Shown: in pieces, positions 19,503 through 30,373 of the stretch
Position numbering within the stretch: the stretch's first letter is position 1
Layout of the letters: the number at the start of each line of letters is the position of its first letter
From: Blepharisma stoltei
Taxonomy: Eukaryota; Ciliophora; Heterotrichea; Heterotrichida; Blepharismidae
Assembly (NCBI GenBank): GCA_914767885.1
Contig: CAJZBQ010000058.1
Coordinates: 1,065,501-1,129,500 of the forward strand
DNA length: 64,000 nucleotides
Reading direction: 5' to 3'
Position numbers and translations under genes: made by a program
The notes under the pieces: generated by a model
What the model was told of the DNA's origin: nothing
The model's database searches: none
The model's input: the letters and a program-made list of their open reading frames with translations, nothing else

Positions 19503-21828
19503 TTACAAATAATCTCTTTCTTCAGTTCTCCTCGTTTCTCTTTCCCATGTCTTTTCGTCTGACTGCTGCCTTGACATTTCTGGCTGTTTTACTATCATTG
19601 ATTTCAGCACACTTTTAATCGGCCCAATTGTTGACTGTTTTTCATTTATCAGCTCAATTGCCATATTTACATTAAGGCATGGGATCCCTTCGTCTACTAC
19701 ATCAATTACTGTGTCTTCGTCAAATCCCAGCCTGACTACGTCTTCAATAAACTGATTCCTCATATTTTTCAATAGCATGCTGCTAGGGTGCGGATTTTTA
19801 GGAGACGGCAGCATCATTCTTTGAGAATTTATTTGGTTTTGACCTCTTGCACTTCCAATGGTGTCTAGAACCTCAGTTTTTGAAGGAGGATTTGGCTTGA
19901 TGCCTTTATTTTTCATATACCCGATCATCTGTTTAGGAATTTCAAACAGCACCTCTTTAGCAAGCTCATGTGGCATTCCTTTAAACTGGCTAAAAGGGAC
20001 GAACTGAACTATATCCCTTTCCATCCCGCGATTCTGTTTTTTAGAAAACAGCGGATTTGAGTCAGCATCCAAAAATTCCATGACTGTAAAGTCCTCGTGG
20101 CCAATCCCCACAATAATGATGCTAAAAGGCAAAAAACTCCCTGACACAATTTCGTCTACTGTGCTTTCAACGTCATTAATAATCCCATCAGTCAGTATTA
20201 AAAGGATAAAATATTGTTGGGCTTCTTGGGAAACTTGGACACTTGAAGCGTAATCTGAAGCTGTTTTGATAAGTTCATGAAAAATGGTAGGGCCGTGGAA
20301 AATGATGGAATTTATGGTAGACTTGTAGACGTTTAAGACGCCATCAATGCCAGTGACTTCTGGGTCGAAAATATTTTTGTTAAGGGCAAAACAGTGGGAG
20401 ACTATGTCAAAATATGGAGGAAGACGAGCACCAAAGCCATAGGCAGGGATACGCTTATCGGAGTCGTAGTATTGTAAGATGTCGCCGACTGCTTTGATAG
20501 CTTGAACGTACTCGTTAGGGTTTTCAGTCGAAAAGTAATGGAGGGAGTTTGGTGAGGTTGGGACGCCATTGGATTTTGTAAAGTCAATTCCTATGATGAG
20601 AGAAATTTCACAGCCGCCAAAGACATAGTCTAAAAATGTGCAAACTTCTTGGTAAATGAATCGATTTATGCTATATTTAATTGATTTTTATTAAAAAAAA
20701 CGTTTTTAATTGAAATGGCTTTAAATTTGACTAAAGCAGTATAATTTAAGAATTCCTATAGGCTTTCCGTTATTTCTAATAGTGGTTTCAAAGTTTCCAT
20801 TAGTTTTCAGCTCTTCTAGGGTAAATTCGCTTTTTCCAAGAAATTTGTGCACAAGCATTTTATCAATTTTATAAACTCCTACAGTGACAGGCTTTCTTTC
20901 ATCTCCTTTACATAGACGATTTATAGTCAATTCAAACTGCTCTCAGACCCTCGGGATTTTCGCAAGACCTTCAGTTTGATATATATACTCCAGACATGAC
21001 TTTGGCTTATCGAGTCATACAAAATCTGCCAAACATATAGCAACTCTGAGGACTTGTGGTAATTTGATAACCAGAAAAATCCAATATCGTGCTTTGGGTA
21101 TACAAACTTCGTTATTTTCAGTAATTCTTGATAACTTTAAGATCAAATGTCCTTTGATTTTTTGATTGATAAATTCCCACTGCATTTTGATGCGATGTTT
21201 CAGTCTACTCATTTCTTCACTGGAAACTGAAATGGTTCCACCGTTTTCTGTCCTTACGTTAGAGTTGATAAGATCTCTTGTAATAGAATGCGAAGGAGAG
21301 CACACAAGTTCATGAATATTATGCTGAATAAAGCTAAATTTGAATTATTTATAATAAAAGGATTCTAATCACTATTACAAATAAACTCAGTATAAACTTG
21401 GCTGAGCCTATCTGTGTTTGCCACTTGAGGCTTTTGGAATCTTGCGAATAATTGATATTGTAAATATCAAAGCGAAATCGCAGCTGCTTTTCAAATGAGT
21501 AAGAAATTTTGAAAGATTTGATAAAAGAAGGATTTAGATTATTTCTTTGAATTTCTGTGCGACCTTTTTCTACTCAGTTTCCGATACCATCATCTATATA
21601 AAATACAGCAGTAGGGTCTACGGTTACGCCTTTACCAGCAAAAAGGTTATTGCAGGATACAGAAAGCTCAACAGCTGAGACAAGGTCAAAATCTTCATCT
21701 TGGGCACGGATGGGAAGCTCAGCAATTTCTTCGATTTCGCTGTCTTCGTCTGGATTTGGTTTGTGAGTCAAATGGATGCTGCCTGAAACAACTGAGCCAG
21801 GGGATCTTCTGCTAGTCACACATCCCAT
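19503..21828 (-). CDS. Copine: two C2 domains plus von Willebrand A (copine) domain
   Basis: 726 aa after removing IESs of 69 and 76 bp. It starts MGCVTSRRSPGS (ATG 21828), where Gly2 followed by Cys suggests N-myristoylation/palmitoylation as in plant copines. C2A: VELSVSCNNLFAGKG, GRTEIQRNNLNPSFIKSF, LRFRFDIYNIN. C2B: GLAKIPRVWEQFELTINRLC, KGDERKPVTVGVYKID, LGKSEFTLEEL. The A domain opens FLDYVFGGCEISLIIGIDFT with the DxTxS metal site, then YDSDKRIPAYGFGARLPP and ILLILTDGIINDV. Three or more UGA are read as Trp. Copines are calcium-dependent phospholipid-binding proteins in membrane traffic and signalling. The C-tail, after IELINEKQS, is polar. A decayed copy of the 5' part lies at 24570-25100. 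Confidence 0.94.
20655..20723. other. IES, 69 bp, in copine
   Basis: Bounded by direct ATTTA (TA at 20653-20654 and 20722-20723). Excision joins C2B to the A domain: LYCFSQIYQEVCTFLDYVFG. Confidence 0.82.
21319..21394. other. IES, 76 bp, in copine
   Basis: TA at 21317-21318 and 21393-21394. Excision gives IGSAKFIHELVCSPSHSITR between the C2 domains. The same IES sits in the duplicated copy at about 24570-24650. Confidence 0.8.
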
Positions 21829-22100
21829 AAATTGCAATTTTACTTATTCAAAATTATTAATTGTACAACTTATCAGATTGTGCATTATAGAATCGCTGCT
21901 TAAATAGTCATATTTAAGATCATTTGAAGCAACAAAACTTAAAGCATAGCTCATTCGCTTATTCTCAATTAAAAATATGAATATAATTTTGTTCATTTAT
22001 GTCTGAAATTGTTTGAATTTCTCACAGTTTCAGCTGTGATCTGTATACAAAGAAATAAAATTAAATAAAAATAGATCTTTAAAAACAAGATAGCATTAAA

Positions 22101-22442
22101 TTAAGTGCGATCAATAGACTGGCTGCCACGTTTATCTTCCAAATGCTTTTCATTTAAAAGCTGTTCAATTCTCTCATTTTTCCTATTGATGTCTTGGCAG
22201 AGCTCTTGAATAATTTGATCCTTTTCTTCAATTTTACGAGTCATACCTTGGCAGAGCTCTTGAATCATTTCAATTTTCCGAGTCATCTCTTCAATTTTCC
22301 GAGTCATCTCTTCAATTTTCCAAGTCATCTCTTCAATTTTTCGATTTTTTTCCTCAATTTCTTTTCCTTTTTTTTTCAGAAGCTCTCTAAGATGCTGTAA
22401 ATCTGATATCAAGGCCAATTGCTCTGAAGCTTCTTTTGTCAT
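22101..22442 (-). CDS. Small coiled-coil protein
   Basis: 113 aa, almost wholly heptad-like, with four to five near-perfect seven-residue repeats of the form RKIEEMT (21-bp DNA repeats at about 22270-22345). It probably dimerises; the function is unknown. The 21-bp repeats would let the length change easily. A decayed relative is at 25330-25575, part of the segmental duplication. Confidence 0.7.
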   Translation of the reverse strand: MTKEASEQLALISDLQHLRELLKKKGKEIEEKNRKIEEMTWKIEEMTRKIEEMTRKIEMIQELCQGMTRKIEEKDQIIQELCQDINRKNERIEQLLNEKHLEDKRGSQSIDRT

Positions 22443-22553
22443 ATTTATATTATATATTGGACATAGATTTAAGCTTCCAACCCCCTTCAGAATATTTGAC
22501 TATTTAATATTTTTGTTTTGAATAGCACCCTTTATTAGAGCTTTAAAATAAAT

Positions 22554-22690
22554 TTAAATTATTTCTACCAAAAGGGTAACTTCTTTAACTTCATCTCAAG
22601 ACATGCCAAGAGGCTGGTTTGATTCCGCTGAATTTTCAATTTCTTCTTCTCCTAACTCGCTTTGAAATCTTGATTTTAATAATATAAATA
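22554..22690 (-). pseudogene. Short coding-like fragment
   Basis: Reads SRFQSELGEEEIENSAESNQ then PLGMSWDEVKEVTLLVEII and a UAA, with one UGA as Trp. Composition is protein-like, but no start is found. It is either a 3' exon cut off by an unrecognised IES or a relic. The same stretch recurs, eroded, at 25675-25740. Confidence 0.4.
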
Positions 22691-23338
22691 ATAAAATATT
22701 TTATTCTATTTCCAAAAAGCAGCATATTAAATTTTTTTCTTTATCCAAGTGAATAAGTTTGGGATGAGAGGACTTAAAGGAGGCAATAGCGGAGCGGCTT
22801 GCTGTTGAAGATTACTCGAGTTTATGCTCGGATTTGATAATTTAATATTTTACTCTATTTATTGAAACTAAATTAAGTAAAATCTAATTTATTTTTTTAA
22901 GATAAATTAGGTAGAATTCTCTTAATCAGATTTGACATTAATATTTTACAATTAGCTTTTTGGCTCGTTAAAAAATGGACCAAAAATAGTGTAGGCTTTA
23001 GCAATAAGTTAAAGTATACTTTGCAAAAATGGATGTGTAATATATTTTTTTCCGAATTTTTGATAATTTTACGATTTTAGCTTTTGCTTTGACATTTCAT
23101 TTTTGTCTCAATGAATTTTATTGTCATCTATTTAAATAAATTAATAATATGGTATAGCAAAAGCCTAAAATTTTTAGTTTTATTTTATTTAAAATAGTTC
23201 CCACTAAATTTCCTAAATTTTTTCTCAACTTTTTAATTTTTCCAAATTTTTTGTTTTTCGCTCGTTATTTCTAATTTTCTCTTCAAATTTATGTATTTTT
23301 ATTTTTGATCTAATTTTTTTTAATAAATTTAATACTTA

Positions 23339-23709
23339 ATCCCCCCTCCGTGAGTGAACAAAAAAATTTTGTTCACTCACGGAGGGGGTTAATTTTTTTT
23401 TAAAAAAAATTTATATATAAAAATATAGAAATTTTTTTTTCTCGAAATTTAAAAAAAGCCACTTCGCAAAAATTGGAAAACAAATATTAATTTAATTTAT
23501 AAAATTTGTTTTAAAAAGGAATTTGTTTAAATTAAACGAATTAGCTCTAGATTTCATTATACTAATTATCATTTATATATCAATTTTTTTTCCATAAACA
23601 ATTTTTCTATTAAAAAAATTTTTGTTCACTCACGGAGGGTGGTTTTTGGGCAAAAAATAGCGATTTTTTTCCAATGGTTTGGTTCACTCACGGAGTGAGG
23701 GGGGAGTTA
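23339..23709. mobile_element. MITE-A, 371 bp, in intergenic DNA
   Basis: TA at 23337-23338 and 23708-23709, hairpin end on the left. It is moderately diverged from the recent group. Between 22691 and 23338 the DNA is AT-rich with no feature. Confidence 0.88.
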
Positions 23710-23799
23710 ATAAAATTTCTCTATCAGCAGAATCATAACTTTCTTAAAATCAATAAATAATAGAAATATATTGATAGACAGATTACTTGCAAATTCATG

Positions 23800-24020
23800 A
23801 GTTCAAAATTTCATATTGTATTTTGGCTAACTTTTTCTCCATAAATCCACATTGGCAGCTTTTAATCCTTGCTGTCAGTTCATGTTTAAATCTTCGAAAT
23901 ATGCAACTTTCATATAATTTAACTATAAACTAATTAATGCTATTGGCCTGTAATTTTCAGGTTTTGATTAATCACCATTTTTAAAAATTGAAACGATTAG
24001 GCTCGATTTTGCTTTCCTGC
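23800..24020 (-). pseudogene. Relic of a non-LTR (LINE) reverse transcriptase
   Basis: The minus strand reads SLIVSIFKNGD, a stop, then SKPENYRPIALISL. FKxGD...xNYRPIxLxS is the diagnostic early RT motif of LINE elements. In-frame stops and the quick loss of similarity show that it is dead. It is a candidate source of enzymatic machinery for the SINE-like inserts nearby. Confidence 0.75.
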
Positions 24021-24375
24021 ACTTTTATTTATGTGGTTAGGTTTTCTCTCGAGAACTTCTGCACAGCAACATCCGTTTAACTTTGGGGATAACCAAAGGA
24101 ACGGATCCTCAGTGCACTCAAGATTTCGGAGTTTTACCTCTCAGCACATACCCACGGGAGGATGAGTCTTAGGCGGAACACGCGCAGGAGCTGAGTCTGG
24201 ACGAGCGACGACAACGCGCCGGGTGAGATGTGCAGAGATTCTGCTGGCGACTAGCCTCATAGAGGCTTGGGTGTGGGCTGACTACATATTCCAAGATGGC
24301 TTGGTGACGTCACTAGTGGGTCGCTTTGACCCTTTTTAATTAAGGGGTGTGAGCACTAGACACCTTAAAACCTAG
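24021..24375. mobile_element. GC-rich insert adjacent to the RT relic
   Basis: Abruptly GC-rich block (CGGAACACGCGCAGGAGC, GACGACAACGCGCCGGG) ending with two copies of CTAGACACCT. It could be a SINE-like insert or part of the same LINE remnant. Confidence 0.45.
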
Positions 24376-24569
24376 ACACCTAAGTAATTAAGTGCTTTTA
24401 TTTTTAGTTCAGCTTCTAAATGTCATTCTATAATATTGTTGAATTCATCAGGAAAATGGTAATTAGAAATGACATCGGGCCTGAGCATTTATTTGGATTA
24501 AGTAATAACTATTTTCTCTAATTTCTTCAATAAAAATTTTCTGTGAAAGAATATAAAATCCTATTCATG

Positions 24570-25740
24570 AATATTATGCTGAATAAAGCTAAATTTGAAT
24601 TATTTATAATAAAAGGATTCTAATCACTAATACAAACAAACTCAGCATAAACTTGGCTGAGCCTATCTGTGTTTGCCACTTAAGGCTTTTGGAATATTTG
24701 AATAATTGATATTGTAAACATCAAAGCGAAATCGCAGCTGCTTTTCAAATGAGTAAGAAATTTTGAAAGATTTGATAAAAGAAGGATTCAAATTTTTCTT
24801 TGAATTTCTGTGCGACCTTTTTCTGCTTAGTTTCCGATACCATCATCTATATAAAATACAGCAGTAGGGTCTAAAAGTTATGCCTTTGCCAGCAAAAAGG
24901 TTATTGCAGGATACAGAAAGCTCAACAGCTGAGACAAGGTCAAAATCTTCATCTTGGGCACGGATGGGAAGCTCAGCAATTTCTTCGATTTCGCTGTCTT
25001 CGCCTGGATTGGGTTTGTAATTCAAATGGATGCTGCCTGAAACAACTGAGCCAGGGGATCTTCTGCTAGTCACACATCCCATAAATTACAATTTTACTTA
25101 TTCAAAATTATTAATTCTGCAACTTATCAGATTGTGCATTATAGAATCGCTGCTTAAATAGTCATATTTAAGATCATTTGAAGCAACAAAACTTAAAGCA
25201 TAGCTCATTTGCTAAATCGCCAATAAAAAATATTTCTGAAATTTTCTATGTCTCAAGGTCTCAGAATATCTGTATAAAAAAAATAAAAATTAAAAAAAAT
25301 AGATCTTTAAATAAACAAAATAACATAAAATCAAACATAATCAATAGATTGACTGGAGCTTTTATCTTCCTAATGCCTTTCTTTAAAGGTATTCAATACT
25401 CTCATTTTTTTGATTTATATTTTGGTAGAGTTCTTGAATTATTTGATCCTTTTCTTTAATATGTTGGTAGAGTTCTTCGATTTCCCGATTCTTTTCTTCA
25501 ATTTCTTTTTCCTTGCTCTTCAAAAACTCCCCAAGACGGTGCAAATCTGCAATTAAGGCCAATTGCTGTGAAGCTTCTCATATTAATATTATATATTGGA
25601 CATAAATAAAGTTTAAAAGCCCCTTCAACATTTTTTTGGGTTTTAGAATAACATCCTTATTAGAACTTCTTAAATTATTTCTACCAAAAGGATAACTTCT
25701 TTGACATCATCTCTAGACATGCTAAGTAGCTGATTTCAAA
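24570..25740 (-). pseudogene. Decayed segmental duplicate of 21311-22680 (copine 5' end and coiled-coil gene)
   Basis: Collinear with the original for over 1.1 kb: copine IES, end of C2A, MGCVTSRRSPGSVVSGSIHL start, upstream region, coiled-coil gene, and the fragment beyond. Differences: an indel near 24871 shifts the C2A frame (KGITFRPYCC), the coiled-coil copy has lost most of its 21-bp repeats, and its start reads ATGAGAAGC instead of a true start. The presence of the IES shows that the duplication took place in germline DNA after that IES arrived. Confidence 0.9.
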
Positions 25741-25876
25741 TCGCCTAGATAGAATGAGATGAGATAAGAAATTGACATATTTTTTTATTTAAAGAATAAA
25801 ATTATTTTAATAGTTTCATTATTTGCTAAAAAATAAATAGATTGAGGGGCTTTATAAAAATCAGATCATAATTTTA

Positions 25877-26799
25877 ATGAGCTTACTTGAAGAAGCAGCA
25901 AAATTCAATCGCGCCCAAGCTTTCAGACTAATTGATGATTATAACACTAATCTTAGGGCTTACGCTAGCCCTGACAAGCGGCCTTTTGGCAGGAGATTAC
26001 TGGATCTTGTTTTGACTGTGCAGTTGCTTCATCTTCTTCGCCTTTTTCTTTACCCTATAAAAGAAAAGAACTAATGGAAGTGAATTTGAAACTACAAGAA
26101 AAACTAAAAAAATTTTAGCGATTTAAGCAACATTGAGATATGGAAGGTTATTTCAATGAGAAAGACTTTATCAAAAGCTCGATTAAAATCGAATCAACAC
26201 CACATTCTCGTAAAACGGTATTTAAACATGCTTATGCTTTATGAACCCTCGTTAGAAGGCTTATTGCTAAGAGCAATAGAGGACCCAAGTTGTACTTTAA
26301 CGTCTCTAATCTTAGGGCTTACGCTAGCCCTGACAAGCGGCCTTTTGGCAGGAGATTACTGATCTTGTTTTGACTGTGCAGTTGCTTCATCTTCTTCGCC
26401 TTTTCTTTACCCTATAAAAGAAAAGAACTAATGGAAGTGAATTTGAAACTACAAGAAAAACTAAAAGAATTTAACCGAACAGGCGATTTCAGCTTATTTT
26501 ACTTAGATAAACCTGAAGATGTAAAAAGATGAAAATGGACTATTTTAAGTAGTCCTGATTTAGAGTTAGAAACGAAGCTAAATCTCGCAACTTATGTTGA
26601 TGAGCAATATTCAACCACCAAAGGATTGAGGTTTGCTTTTAAACAAACCCTAATAAACACTGCATTCTCTTATGGAGCTATAGCCTTCACAGTTACTCTT
26701 ATGCTATCTGTTTATGTGTCTGAGTCAATAAAAGCCTTATTTTATTGTCCGGTTTCACTTATGATTTTCATTATCGGTATTTTGTACAATTATAATTAA
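25877..26799 (+). CDS. Small membrane protein, unknown, carrying a self-copy IES
   Basis: 243 aa when 25950-26140 is removed: MSLLEEAAKFNRAQAFRLID, DYNTMEGYFNEKDFIKSS, then LRAYASPDKRPFGRR, a hydrophobic segment (LLILFWLCSCFIFFAF), a soluble part (FYLDKPEDVKRWKWTILSS) and two C-terminal membrane segments (AFSYGAIAFTVTLMLSVYV; YCPVSLMIFIIGILYNYN). Three or more UGA are read as Trp. No family is recognised. The alternative is that the gene starts at ATG 26140 and the upstream piece is separate; the frame-true TA join favours one gene. Confidence 0.7.
25950..26140. repeat. IES, 191 bp, mostly a copy of the host gene's own exon
   Basis: TA at 25948-25949 and 26139-26140. Bases 25948-26117 are about 97 percent identical to 26307-26473, inside the same gene, and the copied piece begins and ends at TA in both places (cTAATCTTAGGG ... 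TTTA). Three one-base insertions and about one substitution separate the copies, and they break the reading frame of the insert. Confidence 0.85.
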
Positions 26800-26814
26800 T
26801 ACATTTAATGCAAT

Positions 26815-27425
26815 AATAACCTTGATAAATAAAATTATTGTTAGAGGGAAAGCTATTGTCATAGAATATTAAATAATTGTTAAAATCAATAGGATTTCTT
26901 TCTTTTAGATCAGTTTCCATACAAAATGTATTTTCCCCTTCACTAAGTTTACTAACTGTATATACTGCTGATTCTCATCAAAACATTAGTTTAAAATCTC
27001 CAAATCTTTATTCTGATCATCTTTTCATGAACTCATCATAAAAAAGGACTTTAATCTTATAGTTTAGGCTGGCTAGCATATGTAGAACAGTCATTTCTTT
27101 GTCGCATTATGTTCTTCGAGGGTGGCATCTTTAAGACAAAATAAAAAGCGAAACTAGCTCAATACATTTTTATTTAAATACTTCTTTTCAACTCCACCTC
27201 CTACTAACCCAAATTTATGCAATGTATTTGCAATTGACATTAGTTTTCTGTGATTGTTTCAATAAAATCATCGTTTTTCTTTGATAGCGTCTCATATATA
27301 TTATAAACTTTTTCAGAGGTATTTCGGAGTATAACGCCGATCTTAAATAATATAATTATATTAAATTATTTTGGTAATATTTAATTAATAAGAAACAAGG
27401 GGACAAATTTTATTGTAAATTAGAA
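26815..27425 (-). pseudogene. Decayed copy of the gene at 27833-28384
   Basis: Collinear with the downstream gene including its flank (ACAAGGGGACAAATTT). The start codon is missing, and frameshifts and UAA break it near 27300-27345, while the rest stays over 85 percent alike by eye. Bases 27426-27832 between the copies are AT-rich; 27590-27710 may read as a worn peptide (KPVLEIIHNYRRIECNLGQI), perhaps another relic. Confidence 0.8.
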
Positions 27426-27832
27426 ACCCAGCTTTTCTAATAATGACTGTAGGTTTATTAAACTAATATTTTAGTACTTTTTAATAAAATATATAAGCTA
27501 AATATTATGATATCTACTATCCATATCATAGAAAAGCAGAAGCCTATCATGATTATATATAGCAAGGGAGAATGCCTATTATGATGCTTTTTTGCTTGCC
27601 TTGAAGCCAAAAAAGCCCGTGCTAGAAATCATCCATAACTATAGAAGAATTGAATGCAATTTAGGGCAAATAGAGCAGCATGTTAACAAGTTGTAAAAAG
27701 CATAAAAATCATTAGAAGATGAATACTCAGAGATTTATGTGATAAGAGTAGAGGGAAGTAAAAGAAAACAATGAAAAATTTTTATCAGAAATTTGGAAAT
27801 GTTTCAACAATGTTTTTATCTTTTGCAAAATA

Positions 27833-28384
27833 TTAATTAATATCAAGTAAATTATTGTCAGAGGGGAATCTATTGCCATAAGAATCTATATAAGTTTTAA
27901 AATCAATAGAATTTCTTTCTTTTAATTCTGCTTCCAAAAAAACGGGAGTTTCTCCTCTAATAAGTCTACTAACTGTATATACTGCTGATTTTCTGTAAAA
28001 CATTATTTCAAAATCTCCAAAGCTTCATTCTGATCATCTTTTCATGAACTCATCATCAAAAAGGTCTTTAATATTGTAGTTTAGGCAGGTTAGCATATAA
28101 AGAACAGCCATTTCTTCATCGCATTCTCTTGTTTGAGGGTAACATCTTAAAGACAAAATAAAAAGCGAAGCTAGCTCAATACACTTTTGTTTAAATACTT
28201 CTTTTTCAACTCCACCTCCTACTAACCCAAAATTATACAATGTATCCGCAAGTGACATTAGTTTTCTGTGATTGTTTTCAATAAAATCATCGTTTTTCTT
28301 TGATAGCGTCTCGTCTACATTATAAACTTTTTCAGAAGTATTTTGGAGTCCGAGGTATTGTAATGCCGATCTTAAATAATACAT
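27833..28384 (-). CDS. Soluble helical protein, function unknown
   Basis: 183 aa, MYYLRSALQYLGLQNTSEK to NNLLDIN, UAA stop. Two UGA are read as Trp (MKRWSEWSFGDFEIM). It is helical, with many Leu and Glu; KCIELASLFILSLRCYPQTR may be an amphipathic bundle. No family was recognised. It is intact while its upstream duplicate is broken. Confidence 0.75.
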
Positions 28385-28469
28385 TTATATTAAATTATTT
28401 TGGCAATATTTAATTAATAATTGAGACAAGGGGACAAATTTCATTGCAAATTGAAAAAGGATTTGGGCT

Positions 28470-29310
28470 TTTATCACTATTAACCTGAAACAAATGCAAT
28501 AACCATCTATACGTACACGACAGAGAATCGTCCCTATTTAAGATGTAGCGTATGCAACATCACATTCTCGATAGCAAGAAGATCTTTCTTTAACGACATG
28601 ATAGTCCTATAAATAAAATTCTAAAGTTGATATTTTTGCATTTCGTCAAGGGGAAAAGGAAACAACTGCTGGTGAAGAATTGGAATTAAATTCCAGTACA
28701 GTTTCTACCACTTTTAGAAGACTTAGAAGCATTACGAACTCATATAGATAATTCCTATTACAATGATGAACAGTTGAGCTACGAAAATAAATATGGAGAG
28801 AATCATCCAACAGTTGAAATTGACGAGAAAAAGTAATATCATTAAATGGGAAACTATTGAATCTTTGGGGTTATTGATAGGGCGAGTTTGAGATTCAGAA
28901 TGCTCTTTGCTGGAAATGACAGAACCTGGAACCAGCTTAGTTACTTAATTCAGCTTGCAATTTATAACTATCCCAAAATCCCACAGAATTTTTTTTCTTC
29001 AGATGGATGAGCTCCATATAAAAAGAATTCAAACATTAGAATATAGACATACTGTCGTGAATCACAATTGCTCATTTGGATTAGGCCGCTTGACCATGAA
29101 TCGATAGAGAACTTATGGTCAAGTCTTAAGAGACTCCCAACGTTTGTGCATAATTTCAGAGTTATAGATGAAGATAGCTTGGAGGATTATGTGTTCTACT
29201 TTCAGTGGCTATTAGAATGCAACAGCAAGCTGGAAAGGTTTCTCTCTTTAATGAAAATGCTAAATATTAGTAATTTCACTTATTGCCTAAAAGCAAGCTG
29301 AAATTGCAAT
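28470..29310 (+). pseudogene. Relic of an IS1595/ISXO2-type (Merlin) DDE transposase
   Basis: Pieces in order, with frameshifts and stops: zinc-ribbon-like NRPYLRCSVCNITFSIARRS; VEIDEKK (first Asp); FGVIDRASLRFRMLFAGNDR; FFSSDGWAPYKKN (second Asp); and IRPLDHESIENLWSSLKRLP (the final Glu in IENLW). This is the layout of the DDE_Tnp_IS1595 family, the transposases of eukaryotic Merlin elements. At least one UGA must be Trp (SSDGW). No terminal repeats were found around it. Confidence 0.8.
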
Positions 29311-29321
29311 TCAAATTAGTG

Positions 29322-30113
29322 TTACATTAAATTATTTTCGCTTTTTCTTCGACGATGACCTTTAATTGATTTTTGTTTAAAAATAGCACTTTCTTCTGGG
29401 TATTTCGAGATAGCCTTTGAAATACAAGCATTGTATGGAGTATCTTGCATTATAAAGCAACCAAATTCGTTGTGTGCTTTACTAGATGCAGTGCTTATCA
29501 TATCTTCTCTGCCAAATAAATCTGACTCAATGCTTCCTTCCTTATTCATACTCTCTAACAGTAAATATTTTATTTTCTTCAAGTTTTCTGCCTTCATGTG
29601 CTTACTTTTCTCATCTTCTTTTTCAATCATATGGATTATATTTTGAAATTCCAAAGTCTCCTTATTAGAATTTTCTTCATCTTCACTTTCTTGACTGACT
29701 AATCTGGGCTCTTCTATTTTTTCTTCTATTTCTCTAAGATGTGTAAGATTTATTTCTCCGCTGTGTTTAGCTGTTTTTACTGGGGATTTCGTCTTATGAC
29801 TCTGATCTGTGTCGATTTCCAGATTTTTGTAAGAAAGGGCTGAAAAGTATGCTTGATTTCCAGAAATCGTGCGCTTGTGACTGGGCTTGGGGTGCTTTGG
29901 AAGAGGAGGCTTCAACGAAAACTCATCCATAGAATAATTACTTCTATGAGATGGGCTTCGCTTTGGCTCAGTGAATATGAGTCTTGATTCCTGCTTATTT
30001 GGGAGTTGCAAAAATTGTGAATTTTCGTATTGGTCTGGTGAATATCTGGATTCTGGTGTAAGGTTGTATGGTCTGTCTTTGGGAGTGATTATAGCTGGGT
30101 TATGAGATCTCAT
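29322..30113 (-). CDS. Disordered, phosphosite-rich protein, unknown
   Basis: 263 aa from ATG 30113 (MRSHNPAIITPKDRPYNLTP). The first half is Pro/Ser/Lys-rich and low-complexity with kinase-like sites (HKRTISG, KRSPSHR). The middle has an acidic helix (EIEEKIEEPRLVSQESEDEE, IIHMIEKEDEKSKHMKAENL) and the end is basic (KGHRRRKSENNL). There is no domain and no interruption. It may be a scaffold or cytoskeletal protein. Confidence 0.75.
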   Translation of the reverse strand: MRSHNPAIITPKDRPYNLTPESRYSPDQYENSQFLQLPNKQESRLIFTEPKRSPSHRSNYSMDEFSLKPPLPKHPKPSHKRTISGNQAYFSALSYKNLEIDTDQSHKTKSPVKTAKHSGEINLTHLREIEEKIEEPRLVSQESEDEENSNKETLEFQNIIHMIEKEDEKSKHMKAENLKKIKYLLLESMNKEGSIESDLFGREDMISTASSKAHNEFGCFIMQDTPYNACISKAISKYPEESAIFKQKSIKGHRRRKSENNLM

Positions 30114-30373
30114 TTTATTATTAGAAGTCAAATTTTACACGAAAATGGTGGAATTAACAAGGAATTAATACAACTTGTGGGAAATTTTGCTTTAATATTT
30201 CCAAATTTAATCTAAAATTGAATATAGAAATTGGGGCATATAAAAAGGATCTGATTTGCCACAACATATGAAAAAAGACTCAGAATATTTGAAATTGAAA
30301 AATAAATCAATACTAAATCAAGATATTATCAAAAAGAGAGTAATTATAAAGAAAATAATTTGTGAAAGAAATG

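Noticed and set aside
26118-26430. Alternative frame giving ISMRKTLSKARLKSN... ending LYPIKEKN
   Set aside because: Open by chance. The other frame runs unbroken through conserved-looking sequence to three membrane segments and its UAA.
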